The notes below the pieces were generated by a model that was given only the letters and a program-made list of their open reading frames with translations, was not told the origin of the DNA and did no database searches. DNA of 64,000 bases from Echinarachnius parma (taxonomy: Eukaryota > Echinodermata > Echinoidea > Clypeasteroida > Echinarachniidae), in contig JBAMJV010003971.1 of NCBI GenBank assembly GCA_037951105.1, positions 1 through 64,000 of the forward strand, read 5' to 3'. Both the position numbers and the translations under genes were made by a program. Shown in pieces: positions 27,601-42,169 of this stretch. Within the stretch, counting starts at the first letter, position 1; each line of letters starts with the position of its first letter.

Positions 27601-30600
27601 TAGCGGTCGGGAAGAGATCGTGTCTAAGGACGATCAAGCATTTGGTCGAGATTGGTCGGGGTAAAAATGTGCCGATTGGGCGATCGAGCTTGATCGAGTT
27701 GATCGGATCGGCAGTGGGAACCCACCTTTATAGAAACCGCTAAGTAAGAAATGTATGGCTTGCCTGACATTGTTAGAACCATTACCCAGGGCGATGAATA
27801 GCTGTGACGTCACATTTCGGTATTCTATATAAAGTAGCTATTTATTGCCATGGGTAGTGGTTTTGAAATGTGTGCCCTAGCAGTTGCTAAGGAGGTTGGT
27901 TACCTGGTTTTTACAGACGCGTTCAATCGATTATGATTATTTACGACTTTGAATGCCCGTTATCGTCACCATCCGATAGACGCAGCCCTGGTTCGAACCC
28001 GGGCTGATTAGTGCGAAGAGAAGAGCTCTGACCACTAGACCAGAACACCTCTGCTAAGGAGGTAATCGTCAAGCTCCAACCCACTACCAACATCCCGAAT
28101 GGAAGGACAAGTTGGTTAGATCCATAATTATTAATTGTATAAATAATAAAATAATGTTAAATCGCACTTAGGTAGTCTAATCACTTACGCGTATCCGGAG
28201 AGCGCGCTCCTGATTCGCCCTTTCTCTTTCTTGCCCGTCTTCTCAACTCCGCCATTCTTAGTCTTCTTGCTTGCTCCATCCTTCTTGCGTTTCCCGCCAC
28301 TGTTTCCACCACTGCTTCCTGAAATGGCCATGACACAGCATTTTAGTGATAGGACATTTTCTCCCGCGACAATTGAAGAGTTTGGTTGCAAAAGATAACA
28401 AACGCCAGATTTGAACATTTCCAAAATAAGGCCTTTACATTGTTTTCAAAGTTAGGTCATTACAAGGAGAGCATTTTGAATTATACTGTGTTAATATTAC
28501 GATATCACGTATTTGAAGTAATAGTTAATAGCATCACATATTTTCCAAATAATGTATTTATACTTCAGCAGCTTTAGACGCAAATATTCCAAATAAACAC
28601 AAAATTGAGATATTGTGTTTTACTACAAAATTCTTTGATTACTGGAAGGGTATATTGCCACGTTGTTTTAGTGACACTTAGGTTTAGGGTTCGGCTTAGG
28701 TTAAGATTATTGTAATGGTTAGCATGGTTAGTGTAAGGGTTTCGGTTAGGGTAACAATATTTGTGCATTGTGAAAAATTAGCAGCGGAGCAATTGTCGCA
28801 ACTGGAACAATTTGGGATCCTTATTATCTTTAATTGGGGACTTTCTTTATAAAAGACACAGCAGGAAATACACTATACTTTATAAAGATTACATGAAACT
28901 ACATTGATTTCTAAAAGTAATTAAGTTTTAGATTTAAGTAAGGGCCACATTTAATAATAATAATAATAATATAGGATATTTATATTGCGCAATATCCACC
29001 TATTACAAGGTGCTCAAAGCACGTATTATTATCCCTGGTCATTTGGTACAGTTCAGACCCGCACAATGATATTGTACACATTCTCAACTCCCCGGGGAGT
29101 ATACTAGCGGGCAACCCTATAGGTGCACCAAGCTAATATTTTTCACCAGACCAGGTACCCATTTATACACCTGGGTAGAGAGCAGCAATGTGGATTAAAT
29201 GTCTTGCTGAAGGACAAAGGCAGTGGGCAGGGTTCGAACTCGGGGTCTCACGATCAGGAAGCACGCGCTCTATACCGATCTTGCCACACCACTCCACTAT
29301 TATTTATTTGATAATATAGGTTCGATTTATATAGCGCCTAATATGATACAATATCATCTCTAAGCGCTATTTCCATCGAATGCCTAAACATACAGAGCTG
29401 AATGAGCTGATACATTAATATACCTTAGAAATATTATAAGATCATCTTTTGAGAGACATTTTGTATTGGATGGAACTACAAAGCGGGACAAATACGGTTA
29501 GATTACAGCCTCTACGAACATGTACACACGTAATTATCAAAATCGACAATATCCCTTTAAAGTAATTGATAGAAGAGGTCAGGCTAGTTAACCTTTTATC
29601 AAAAAAATGTGCGATATCCGTAATTTATGTAACATTGTAGGCCAAATACAAAATACAAGGAAGCTAAAGTTGTTTTAACACATCTTATCACGAAAAGGAT
29701 AAATATTCGATCGCACTATTGTTGGGAAAATGTCATTTTCACGGCCGCTTTAGTAACATTAGGGTTGATTAGATTTAATGATAGGAACTTATCTGATCTA
29801 GACAATGCGACTTCCTGGGGGGGGGGGGCAATCTATTAATTTTCGTTACGCAGTGAAGTTAAAGGCGATTTGTCTTCTTTGCAAATTGCGTGATATTTGG
29901 CATATATCTGCCGAATGCACCAAGATAACGATTGCCGTGTTTGACATATCGCAGTCATAGGTGTTACGACATTTAAATATCAGGTGAAAAAATAAACACT
30001 TTTAGTCACATGTAATTGTAATTTATTGTAAAGTAATGCAATGTAATGTCATGCAATGAAATGAAATGTAATGTACTGTAATGATTATTGTAATGATTAT
30101 TGCATCTCAATAGTCTCTCTATTACCACTCTATAAGACAGATTGTACATAGTACAAAATTCAAACGAGTAATGTAATCTTGCGGAAAGTGCTATTCTCGC
30201 CCAAATCTTCTCGGATAACCTCTACAATTAGGTATTTTGCAATATACACCTACTATTATGCAACTTCGTATTTTGAGTCTTCAAAAGAGACATATCACCT
30301 TTAACCAGGAAGTCAACGCTATATAATTAAAACGTGTTTTCAGTACGCTGTGATCACACTCCTGTATCATTCATTGCACCTGACTATGAGAACATAATCA
30401 TGCATGAACTTTTTTGGCAGATAACCTATTATTATCGTCGCATTGATTATCTTGCACTTGACGGAAATTCATGAACGGACTTCGGCGTAGGTAAAATAAA
30501 GGTAGGAAATGCCCCCCCCCCCCCCTCCCATCCTTATCCTTGTGACCCAACACATTAACTTTTTACGCACCTGTTGTTAACGCCCCCCCCCCCCCCCCCC

Positions 30601-33600
30601 CCCGCTCGCGAATTTTGTTTTCCCAAACAGGTTTGCAATGGCACTAATGCATAAGATATGCCCGTTTAATTGGAATCGGGCGACTTGAATGGAGACCAAA
30701 GCGCGCGTATTCAATTCGAGTTATAAATCTGACCTATAGCCACTAAATCTGACCTATAGCCACTAAATCTGACCTATAGTCACTAAATCTGTCCTATAGC
30801 CACTAAATCTGACCTATAGCCACTAAATCTGACCTATAGCCACTAAATCTGACCTATAGCCACTAAATCTGACCTATAGCCACTAACATTAGGGTTAGGG
30901 TAAGGGTTAAAGGGGTAGTTCAGTTTTGGTAGAGAGGGCGCTGCACATCACAATTTGTTTGTGAGGTAATGAAAAACTGAGTGTCGAACTTGAGAGAACA
31001 TGCAATTTTAATGACAGAATAAACTTTATTTGGTCAAAATCGGTCAAGAAACGGCTGAAATATCAATAAATATATCTGATCTTATAAAATTATTTGGGGC
31101 CCAAATAATTAGACGAATTTTTCAAAAAATATAACAAATGCATACACTTTTTCAAAAAATTTCAAAAGCGTTTTTTAAATAGTTGTTGATGATCTCTCTA
31201 TTTAATCATTATTTCAATAACACATCACATGCATAATTTTGTATGAAAAATGGTTAAAACCAATGCCTGTTTAGAGAGCGTCCTCTTGTGTTTTAATGGC
31301 TCTTTTTTAATGAAAATGGGCTTTTTACTTAGTCGTTTGTAATTTTGTATACATTTCGAGCATGGTGGAGTTATAACTATTAGTTTATAATGTTACTGTC
31401 CACGTTTGGTTACTAAAGTTCAGCCTTACCAAAACTGTACTACCCCTTTAATGTTAGGGTATATATACCCCTAAAAACCAATTCCAACCAAGCGAACTTG
31501 AGATAGCTCAGTCGGTAGAGAACTAGACTGATATGCTAGAGATCCCTGGTTCGAATCCTATCTTGGTTCAATTAAATGTGTTTTGTATTTGTATTTGATA
31601 TTTCGGGTATGCGGATGGTCCCTGACCAAGTCGCTAATTCACAAGGATTTGCAAACCTGTTTGGGAAAAAAACAAATCGCACTCGCAGACGTTCGGCGCG
31701 TACGGAACCATGAAGCCATGTTGATTCCGCATGTGGTGGTAATACATTGTACTGTTTATGTATTCCACAACCATTTGCAAAGTGTTGGGCATCTATTTAT
31801 TTTCAAACAACGGTACCAAACATAATTTTGATTATGTGTTGTTCTTTGCCTGATGGTCCCTCTTAAAGTTTTCCTTGTTGTCTCCCATAAACTCGCTGAA
31901 GTCATTCAGTATCAGTTCTTCCTTGGCCTCGAAGCTCGCCTCAGGGTATATCTTGATTTTGATTACCTTGATACAAGTAAGCTGAAACAGGTACATTTTC
32001 ATTATAGAAGCTTTCAACTTTGTAACTATTACTCCGCTGATTTACCCATTCCAATTGATGATTTGCTGAAGTTTGTTTAAATCCTCCAGGGTCAGTTCCT
32101 TATCCTCGAAGTCCCCCTTAGGGTTTCACACCTATCAGAATACGATCAAGAGCTAAATCAGGTCAGTTTAAAAAAAAAAATACACCGCAGATTTACCTAG
32201 TCCGATTGAAGATTTGCTGAAGTTCTCCTTGTTGTCTCCCATGAGGACGTTGAAATCCTCCAGGGTCAGTTCTTCCTTGTCCTCGAAGCCCGCTGCCTCG
32301 AACATCGATGCGATGGCATCATCCATCTTCTCCTGCTCAAGGGAGGCACTGTTTGTCTCCAACATGGACCTGCATGGACGAAGACAGGTTTAAAGGGAAC
32401 CAGTCAGATATAGTTAGGAGGGCGCTCTATGAAAACGCAATATTTCGCACGGAACATTTGTAAAAGATGAACGGTGATATGTAAAGACTGAAATTGAACT
32501 TAACAACGAAGTAAAATATGGAAATGATGTTAATCGTATATTTCGTGCTTTACTTAATTTTAGTATTATGTAGAATGCAGAGAAAATATATTATATTATA
32601 TATTATATGTTTATCACAGATTTCTCAAGTGCCCTGAAAACCATGTAATTATCTCAGAAACATGTCCAACTTGGCAAGTCAGTAAACAAACTGTTGTAGA
32701 GACCCGAGTCTACTTAGATGGCCAACCCCAACGGCCCCCCCCCCCCCAACCACCAGTTGATTGATCCGCTGCAACTGCCTTGTCCACGTGACCACCTACC
32801 TCAGCATAATCTTGAACTCATCACGTGACAGGGCGCCAGAGTTGTCGACGTCATACATGTCGAACATCAACTTGATCTTGTCCTCTGGTTTACCTGCGTG
32901 CATGGGTGTGGGTTTTTTTTATGGATAATTAAAGGGAAAGAAAATATCTTGTCAAACTTATTTTTATTGGCTGACACTTGAGTGTTGTGACTGGAAACAT
33001 GTAAGCTATGATTCTATCATAGTAAAAAAGAAGTTGTAATGTTTCTTTTAGAATCCCGTTTTTTTTTTTTTACAGCAGCCGTTAAAACCATAGAGCGCTT
33101 TTATATCAAGTTTTATTTAAATTTCGTATAGGTGAAACCCGAATAAAAGTTAACGTTTACGACAATTGTTTAATGTGTTTATTTGGGAATATTTTAGCCG
33201 TTTTAGTCCATTTATAGGATTTTGAAGTGGTTATTATCCGTTAGTGCTCACTTGCTCGCACTTACGAACAAAAATAGTTGTTTTGGGCGATGAATGATAA
33301 TAGCAGCCACAAATGAATAAAAGTAACAGCTTACAGTATGATTGAGTAACCCCCACATCGGCACCCTAATGCTACAGTCACAAATGGTCCGGGCGCCGTA
33401 CGATTTTTCTCCCTACGGCGGATTTTCTACGATTTTTGGAAATCGTGATATCGTACGATGTCTGTGGTATTTTAGAGTAGCAGTCACATATTCTCCGGGC
33501 CCCGTACGATGACCTTTGTCTTAAAATAAAACATAAATCGCACGGCCCCCGTGAACAAAAACTAAGTGCCCGTACGGGTGCCTTACGGTACACTTACGGT

Positions 33601-36600
33601 GACTCCACGGTACCTGTACGATTTGAGTGGCCAAATTTTCTGTCTCAAAACCGTACGATATCCGAAAAAAGGCTGCGATGTCCGTGCTGTGCCCGTGCGA
33701 TGCCCTTGTGGTGCCCGTGTGATGCTCTCTACGCTGTGTCTACGGGCTTACGGCAAGTAAAAAATCGTACGATGCATTTTTTTGTTTTAACTCCGCGTTA
33801 AACAAATTTTTGACATCGTACGGCGAGGAAAAATGCAACGGCGACCGTACGATAACCACGGAACTCGTGCGGGCGCCGCAAGATTCCCGCAAGATTTCAC
33901 CTAAAAGTGGCATCGTACGGGCGCCGTAGCCCAAATCGGACCATTTGTGACTGTAGCATAAGACATTTTCGACAGTTTAAGACTTAAAAAGTTTACACAT
34001 TTCTTGAAATTGTACTCACACATTGGGAAAATAGTGCAGATTCCGATGCGATGATCAGATTTGCGATGTATGCATTACATTTTGAGATAGCGCCTTCGAA
34101 CGCGCGCGTGGTTTTTTGGCTTCCCGGATTCGAAGTGTTTTTAATACCGGCACCCCCTCAACACTCGTTGACAACGCACGCAACTCCAAATTTCTTGTGT
34201 GATGTTAGCATTATTTCACAAATTTCACAAAAATACTCGTAGCGGACTATAAACGCATTATTTCTCCTCCAAATGTCGACCAGTGCAGTTTCTAAGGGTA
34301 GCGCGCATAATCACACGCGCGATTTTTCACAACACGCGCAAAAACAAATATTACGCGGTGTGCCGATATTAAAAACAGTGCCGATGTGTAGTACACCTAT
34401 CATACAGATCTACGATAGTGTCAAGTAAAAATAATTGATGAACGGTAGCCGTTCACTTGGTCACTGTGGCGCTATCTAAGGAAGATTGTTATCATTTTCT
34501 AAATTAAACATTTAATGAAGATTGGTATTACATTTGAAAACAAAACAAAATCCTAAAGGGGAAAGAATATCCGTATTTGGAACCTTTGGCGAAGATAACG
34601 GTGACGTCGAGGAACTCCCGGAAGGAGATCGATCCGCTGCCGTCCTTGTCGACGAGCTCGAACATGAGCTGCACGAACTGGGAGTCGGGCTTGAGGGCGA
34701 GCAGCTCGCTGAACTCGTACTTGCTCAGCTCGCACTCCAGGACGTCGTGACCGTCCTCCATCTCCTCGATGCTCTTCATCAGCTCCTCGGGGTCGTCGCC
34801 CTCCTGAGGGGAATCAGAGGATGAGGATGACCGGGAAGATGACTATGGTTATAGAATGTGGGGTGCAGGAGAGCAATGGCCAGGGTAGAGGGAGAGGGTG
34901 GTGGTGATGGTGATGGTGGTGGTGGTGGTGTTGATGGTGATGGTTGTGGTGGTGGTGGTGGTGGCGGGAGTGATGGAGTGATAGTGGTTGTAAAGGGATA
35001 TAAGGAGATGTAATGACTAGTATAGGAGGAGAGGGTGGTGGTGGTGGTGGTGTGGTGTTGGTGTTGGTGTTGGTGTTGGTGGTGGTGGTGGTGGCGGTGG
35101 TGGTGGTGTTGGTGATCGTGGTGGTGGTGGTAGTGGTGGTGATGGTGATGGTTGTGGTGGTGGTGGTGGTGGGGATGATTGTGGTAGTAGTGGTGGTGGT
35201 GGTGGTGGTGGTGGTGGTGGAGGTGGCGATAGTAGGGTGAGGTGGGAGTAATAGTAGTGGTGGTAGTACAGGATGTGAGTGATAGTGGTTATAATAGTGG
35301 TTGTATGGGGGGTAAAGGGAGAGTAAAGGAGTAACATTTTGAGGGCGATTGAGAAGATGGCTATGAAAGGAGTGAGTGAGTAGAATGACCATGGTTATAC
35401 GGTGAGGGAGGGGAGAGGAAGCTGGTTGTGGTGGTGGAATAGTGATGGTGATAATGGTGGTAGTGGTGGTGGAGGTAGTGGTAGTGGTTTTGATGTCGAT
35501 GGTAGTGGGGGTGGTGGTGGTGGTGGTGGTGGTGGTGGTGAGAAGGTTGCAATCTTCAGGATTGAATGATGCAGTGACATGATCATGTGGAACCGAAATT
35601 CACCAGAAAAGGAAAGTAACATATTATGGAACCAGAATTCACCAGAGAAAAAACGAGAGTAAAATTTATGCGGAACCAGAATTCACCAGAAATGGAGGTG
35701 TTATGAGTTGGTGGAGATGATGGTGAAATTTAAAAAAACAGAGAAAATTATTACATATGTATTTCAGTAACAGATGCATCAAAGTTGGTTGTAGTGACAT
35801 CAACAACTTAATAGTATTCCTTTCTGCAATGCGATTTAACAAAATAAATAAGTACACATCCAGGCACTCACATAGTTGATGGCGAGTCGAATAAACTTCT
35901 CGAGCACCGACTGCCGCTGGTATTTGGTGACGGCCATGCGGAGCAGGTCGTACTCGCGCAGCTCGCGGCGCTCGACCGACGCGCCGCTCCGCTGTTGGCC
36001 GATGAAGCTGTAAAGGTCACTGACGAACTCTGTGCGGTCGTCGACGTGGTGGAAGTTGAGTACGAGGTCGTACTCCTTCTCGAGCTTGACGAGGGCGTAG
36101 CGCTGCTTGGAGTCGGTGCTGAGGAAGACGGTGATGCGCTGGGGGTTGGTGAGGTCGATGCTGCGATGGAGTTTGGTGCCGCGCTGGCTCATGACACGGA
36201 TGAAGTGGTTGGGGCCGAGGTAGACCTCGATTTCCTTGCCCGGCTGATCGAAGCCAGACCACTCCGACGCTGCATGGTGGGTAGGATTTAACAGTTGTTT
36301 ACTTACTAATTTGTAACGTAATTGTATTGCCACAGTATATTATGATTTATTTACACTGCTGCAGCGCTCCCATTTGAGAATAGAACATTACATTTTATTA
36401 TAAAATGTGCAGACAATGGCTGATCACACTGTTTTCGTATAACATATGCTATTGCCTATTATCCTTAGTAAATTTTGAAGTAAACTCTGTGTTTTCATTT
36501 TACAAAGATTAAAAAGGCGAACATCTAACACCAAGGAAGAAAATAAAGATTTTGCATCAGGATAGAACAAATGACTGTTTTCAATTATGCTCTAGAGTTG

Positions 36601-39600
36601 CTAAAAATTGACTTTAGCCCTTTGTAATCCGTTATTAACAACTTGATGATTTTTCAATCCTATTCAAACTAATACAGGGCCCACAAGGTGAACGGGTTAT
36701 TAAGGGCTAAATTCCATTATAGCAATTGTAAAGCTCAATTATTGAAAGCAATCAATTTGCTATAATATAGCTAAATCTAGGACTAAATGGATTTAAGAGT
36801 GTACCCAAGTAGGCTTGGATCTTTTCCGGATGGTGCCTCCTGGTGGTCTTATGGATGGCACGCTTAGTTTCCTGCAGGCGACGGGTCCTGAGCGAAGCAA
36901 CGGTGTACAGGGCAAGTATGCAACCTTGGTTTTAAAAAAGAAAGAAAAAGAGAATACAAAAATAATTATAATGAATAAATAATAAACAGTTATTTTATTA
37001 TCAGATTGATAAGATTTGGTGGCGGTGGTAGTGGTAGTAGTGGTGGTGGTGGTAGTGATGATGATGATGATGATGACGACGAAAACGATGATGGTGATGA
37101 GGAGGGGGAGGAGGATGGTAATGGTGGAAGAGGTGGTGATGATGGTTGTGGTGGCGATTATAATGAATAATATATCATACTTTGCAGTCATTTCACCTAC
37201 CCATATTTTGTTCAATATTTATAGCAAATAAGAAAAGCGGTAGAAAGTTGACTGTTTTTTTTTCAGCATTAACTCTCTATTCCCACTGATAAACATATCT
37301 TCTGATATTAAGAAAAATCACAATATTCTTCATACCTAGGATGAACATGAAGAGGATTGCGAAGATGACCGCGTATGAAATCCTGCTGCCGGTGATGTAG
37401 TCGTAGATGATGATGGGGACGCAAGGTTCGAGGTCCTCAGCTCTGACGGTCCGATCGCTGTTGTTGTGGAAGGCGACGGCCTCCGAAAAGCACGGATCCC
37501 CTGGTCGTATGCGTAAAATAATGTGAACGCAAGTTTTAATTTTTGTTTTAACATGTTTAAGTACTTTGTAAACGTTACTTTAATTAAAGTATTTCTAAGG
37601 CATATGCATGTATCCTTTTCAACAAGACAGCCGCTTTATGATAGCTTTCAAGCAATACTGTTTAATTATGTTGGGGTGTTGTTGTTTTGACGGTTTTCGT
37701 TTGTATATAAATACATAACCGTATGACGCTTTTATCATGTTTATGAACATGAAGAAGAAGTTGATATAAATGTTACTTAAATAATGAGACTAAAACCTGG
37801 TTAACAGTTATGTACCTGGCCTGGCGAAAAAAAAAACAATTGTCAAGATCATACACCATCTAAGATTTTATGTTTGGTTATTAAGTTAGGATATTAAGGT
37901 TTTTGTAGGCGTTACAGATGAACGCTCTTGTATGTTTTGTACCACATGTACTACATGCACTTTTTGTCTTCTTTTCCGCTTTTATTTTTGCAAAAGAGTT
38001 GTCAAGATTTGTTTACAGACTATTGTGCAAGCGTAAACAATTAAAGCGATGTATAATCCATCCATCTATCTGTTCTGTTTGCACTTGACTGTGACGTTTT
38101 CAAGCACGTTTAAAACTACATATTTAGTCAATAAAATAACAACATTCTTATTATTAAAACATTACTCACCATCAACGAAGTAGAATGGGTTCTTTTGGAT
38201 AGAGTCAGGATCGATGGAAGTGGTATTGACGATGACATCCCAGAGAGTGATGGATCGGATGTAGTCGATCTCCTTATCCGTAAAGAGGCTGAACAAGTAA
38301 TAAGAATATTTATTTGTAGATATAATAGTATATGAAAAGGCGAATCGATAACTCCGACAAAACACACAGAGAAAGAACATTATCAATTAATTCTGAAGAG
38401 CAGTAGAATAGATTTGACATAATCCGTAACAAATTATAATAAATAATGTCATAATATTTTGTAAAAGTTTACTTAATTTGCAACCGTTATATGTATTCTA
38501 GTGCCAGAGCCAGAGTCCATGGTGCTAATGATTGAATTGGTCTAAAATAAAGTAACAAAACGAGGAACCCCTGGACCACTGGCAGAAGTCTCTATGAACA
38601 GCCCCCTGCAAGTTCACTTCCCTAATAACCTCGATATATCATTAAATGCAGCAGTATTTGCAATTATTAGGAGCATTCTTTATCTGTTCTCTATGTTCTC
38701 GAACAAGAGTCGCGGCCGTCCCATCCCTGATCATCACAAATTGGTGTCCATAAAATAAAAACAAAATTACTCACCATAAACGAAGTAGAATGGGTTCTTT
38801 TGGATAGAGTCAGAGAGCGGGTCCGAGAGCCCGGACCTGCAGCCGTAGTCTATATGAGACCATCTCCCCCATATTTTGTTTCACCTCTCACCTCGATTTT
38901 TTTTTTTTTAATAGCAGTATTTCAATTGATTAGGAGCATTTCTCACCCGTTCTATGTGTTCTCGAACCAGAGTCTATGTCCGTCCCTGATCCTCATGAAC
39001 TAGTCTAGAATGAGGTGTCGGAAGAGTTCGCCTGGACCAGCAACCATGGTCTCTCAGAGACGGCCTCCCTCATTTTCACTTCACTTTACACCTCGATTCA
39101 TTATTTTGATCGCAGTATTTCAATTTATTAGGAGCATTTCTCACCCATTCTCTGCGTTCTCGAACCAGAGTCTATCTCCGTCCCTGATCCTCATGAACTA
39201 GTCTAGAATGAGGTGTCGGAAGAGTTCGCCTGGACCAGCAACCATGGTCTCTCAGAGACGGCCTCCCTCATTTTCACTTCACTTTACACCTCGATTCATT
39301 ATTTTGATCGCAGTATTTCAATTTATTAGGAGCATTTCTCACCCATTCTCTGCGTTCTCGAACCAGAGTCTATCTCCGTCCCTGATCCTCATGAACTGGT
39401 CCAGGATGAGGTGACGGAAGAGTTCGCCTGGACCAGCAGCCGTCGTCTCTAAGAGACCCCCAACGAACAGGTCGATCTTATCCTGCCGACCCCCGAATAA
39501 AGTGGTCAGGTTGGCTATCACCTGATGAAGATGGTGAAATGTGAAGACAGAAGGGAGACCCAAAAATTGGTGGTGTTAACAAAATATTGATTGAAGATTA

Positions 39601-42110
39601 AATTAGTAAATACAACATGCAACACGTAACTAGTAAATATATTCTCAATTCCCAATTCACTGTTCCCAATTAGATTTTACAACCGCCCTGGAGTAAATAC
39701 GGGACCCACCAGGTTTCCGTTTAGGCAATGGGTTAAAAATATAACAACAAAAAACAAATTTCCTGACGTGAAAAAGTGAAATATATGAAAATGATAGAAA
39801 ACAAATTACTATTTATTTCCGATAAAAAAATTAAAAAACCATGTCACAAGTTACTCCATCGTGACATAACATGCATGACCTTGCCCTTAAATTCTTCACA
39901 ATCGCAACTCAACAATGGTCGTTGATATTAAATAAATGAGGTAATTAATTTAATAATCTGTACGCACCTCATCTCCAATCGGACATTCACCACTGCCACT
40001 GCCACAGTTCCCCCGTATGATGTCCGCCAGTTTCATGGAGTCGAGCCCGAGAGCCCGGCGGGCAGTGTCGTAGTCGGCCAGTCCGTGGTCGCGGCCGTGT
40101 TGGATCGTCGTCGCCACCAAGTCGCTGCGGGTGAACCCGTAGAACGGCCCGTAGTAATACCCTGTCCATATTGCATTGTTAGGCAAGCAGATAAATTAGG
40201 GTCAAGAATTTATGTTATGCACATAATGAAAATTAGGAATGACAATAAACGTTTGATCACAGTGAAATTTCTTTATGAATTATACAAATACATTTGACAT
40301 TTCGTGATTGTAATGGACATGTATGGGTATATATCACAATTTTGTATACAAAAAATAAATAAATAAAATCTGTCAAAAGCAACAACAACAAAAAGAGTCT
40401 GACAAAAAAAACAGTACAGAGATTTCGAAGGTAATCAGATTGTATAAAGATGATAATTATTTAATACATTATCCCTATGTTATAATTTTTTCAAAAATCA
40501 ATCTTATTGTTATTGTTCATTTTCAGTTTATTTTGAATATACGTTATAAAATGTCGCCCCCTCTCTCCCTCTCTTTCTATAATAATATTTCTCAAAGAAA
40601 TACGATGTCAACCCAAAGATATAATATACATTTCGCATGATATGAAATGTTTGTTTGATTCAATCCCTAATCTGCCCACTTCTGGCCTGGTCTTCACATC
40701 GATTATGTTTTCATTTCTTTTCTTTCTTTTTGTCATCTTTTCTATCTTCTCCTAGAGCTGCTTCTTCTCCAGACCTACCTCTGAGATCGTCGACGACGAT
40801 GTTATCCTCTCTCTCTGCGACCTGAGATGCCATCCCTAGAATGATTGACTCCACGCCATAGTCCAAAACAGATGTCTGAAAAGGTGTGCGTAAATCGTTA
40901 TAATGCTGCATACGATTGTGGGTCTAAATCATTATTTAGTTATTTTAAATCAGAATGATTGTCATGTTCAGTTTTATTTAAATTTAAACAAGTGACATAT
41001 TGTAATCATATTGTTATTATCATGTACAGTAATTGGATTTAATCAAATTTGCAAGCATTCATTTTATGGAGCGAGTTTGCTTATTGTGAGCCAAACAGCT
41101 AGTTTTGTTCAATACTTCACGCCTATTGTTTTCCTGTGCTATTGTTCCGTTTGCGCTTCCTGCCTATTCTTGCGAAAATATTTTATGAACATTAACGTGT
41201 ATATTTTGAAGTAATGTATATATCAATTATGTGGCCATTTACCTGTCCGTCCCAATACGTGTTACACAGCCGCAGACCAGGGTACCCATCCTCTGTTTTC
41301 CGGAAGTCGCATGAACTCCCCGGATTCCTTCGTTGTGGAAACAAATCAAGAAATTACAAAATGAGTTGTATATAATTCTATATTTCTATACATTTATTCT
41401 ATATTGTTTGACTTCTAATTACTATTGAGCGTTTAGTTTACGTACATTTGTGTATGAGCATTCGTCTTCTGCAAACTGTTCATGATATTAGTAGACTTAA
41501 CTACATTTCAATTGTGCTGTAGTTGTTGGTGAAATTAGCCTAGGTAGTAGTTAACAAATTATTGATAATATTGATATAGGAAAGTGCAATAAAATTAAAA
41601 TGTATTATTAAATTGTCGTGGTTACAAGTAAAATTAGCGATCATTATAGCTTTACCGTGTTTATAGTTTATTGATCATGTGTATTTGCCCAATATTGCAT
41701 TTGGTATTTACCATGTAGTAACCATATCTTCATTTACCTTGTGTCTGTTGCCAATGTATTAATAATTAATATTCAGTAATTTGTCCTTTCGTGAATAGAT
41801 GCCTTGAAATAATCCAATATTATACAATTATGTGTAAAGTACTAAAAGACTGAACAAATTGTAATTCAATAATATTGACGATAACATGAAAATCCAATCT
41901 TATCTGTTAGAAAAAGTCGCCTAGATATTTCAGCTCACCTCAAGTACATTCCCGGCGGAATCATCGTCGCTATGTGACGAATCGCCGTAGCTTCAAACTC
42001 GTTGGACACGCCAGGGTTTGTATATGCCTTGTAGCCTATAATAATATTTGTATTTCATAACAATGATAATAATAATAATGATAATAATAATAATACAAAT
42101 AATAATAATG

Positions 42111-42169
<59 letters not shown>

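Larger units (their letters stand above)
24084..27730. mobile_element. 3.6-kb TIR element with GGGTTCCCACTGCCGATC ends
   Basis: The left end GGGTTCCCACTGCCGATCAG and the complementary right end (27695-27725) carry long subterminal inverted regions made of GATCGA/TCGATC words (24105-24560 and 27320-27700). The interior has no transposase, only an AT-rich tandem array with two younger MITEs. Confidence 0.7.

Noticed and set aside
28676-28755. Interstitial telomere repeat
   Set aside because: TTAGGG-like words are few and degenerate.
31490-31575. Possible tRNA gene with good box A and box B
   Set aside because: T-stem and acceptor stem do not pair properly, and similar tRNA-like heads recur in SINE context across the window.
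34814-35392. 192-codon His/Thr/Pro-rich frame and its opposite-strand valine frame
   Set aside because: Pure GGT/GTT microsatellite in intron 16; no start context or domain.
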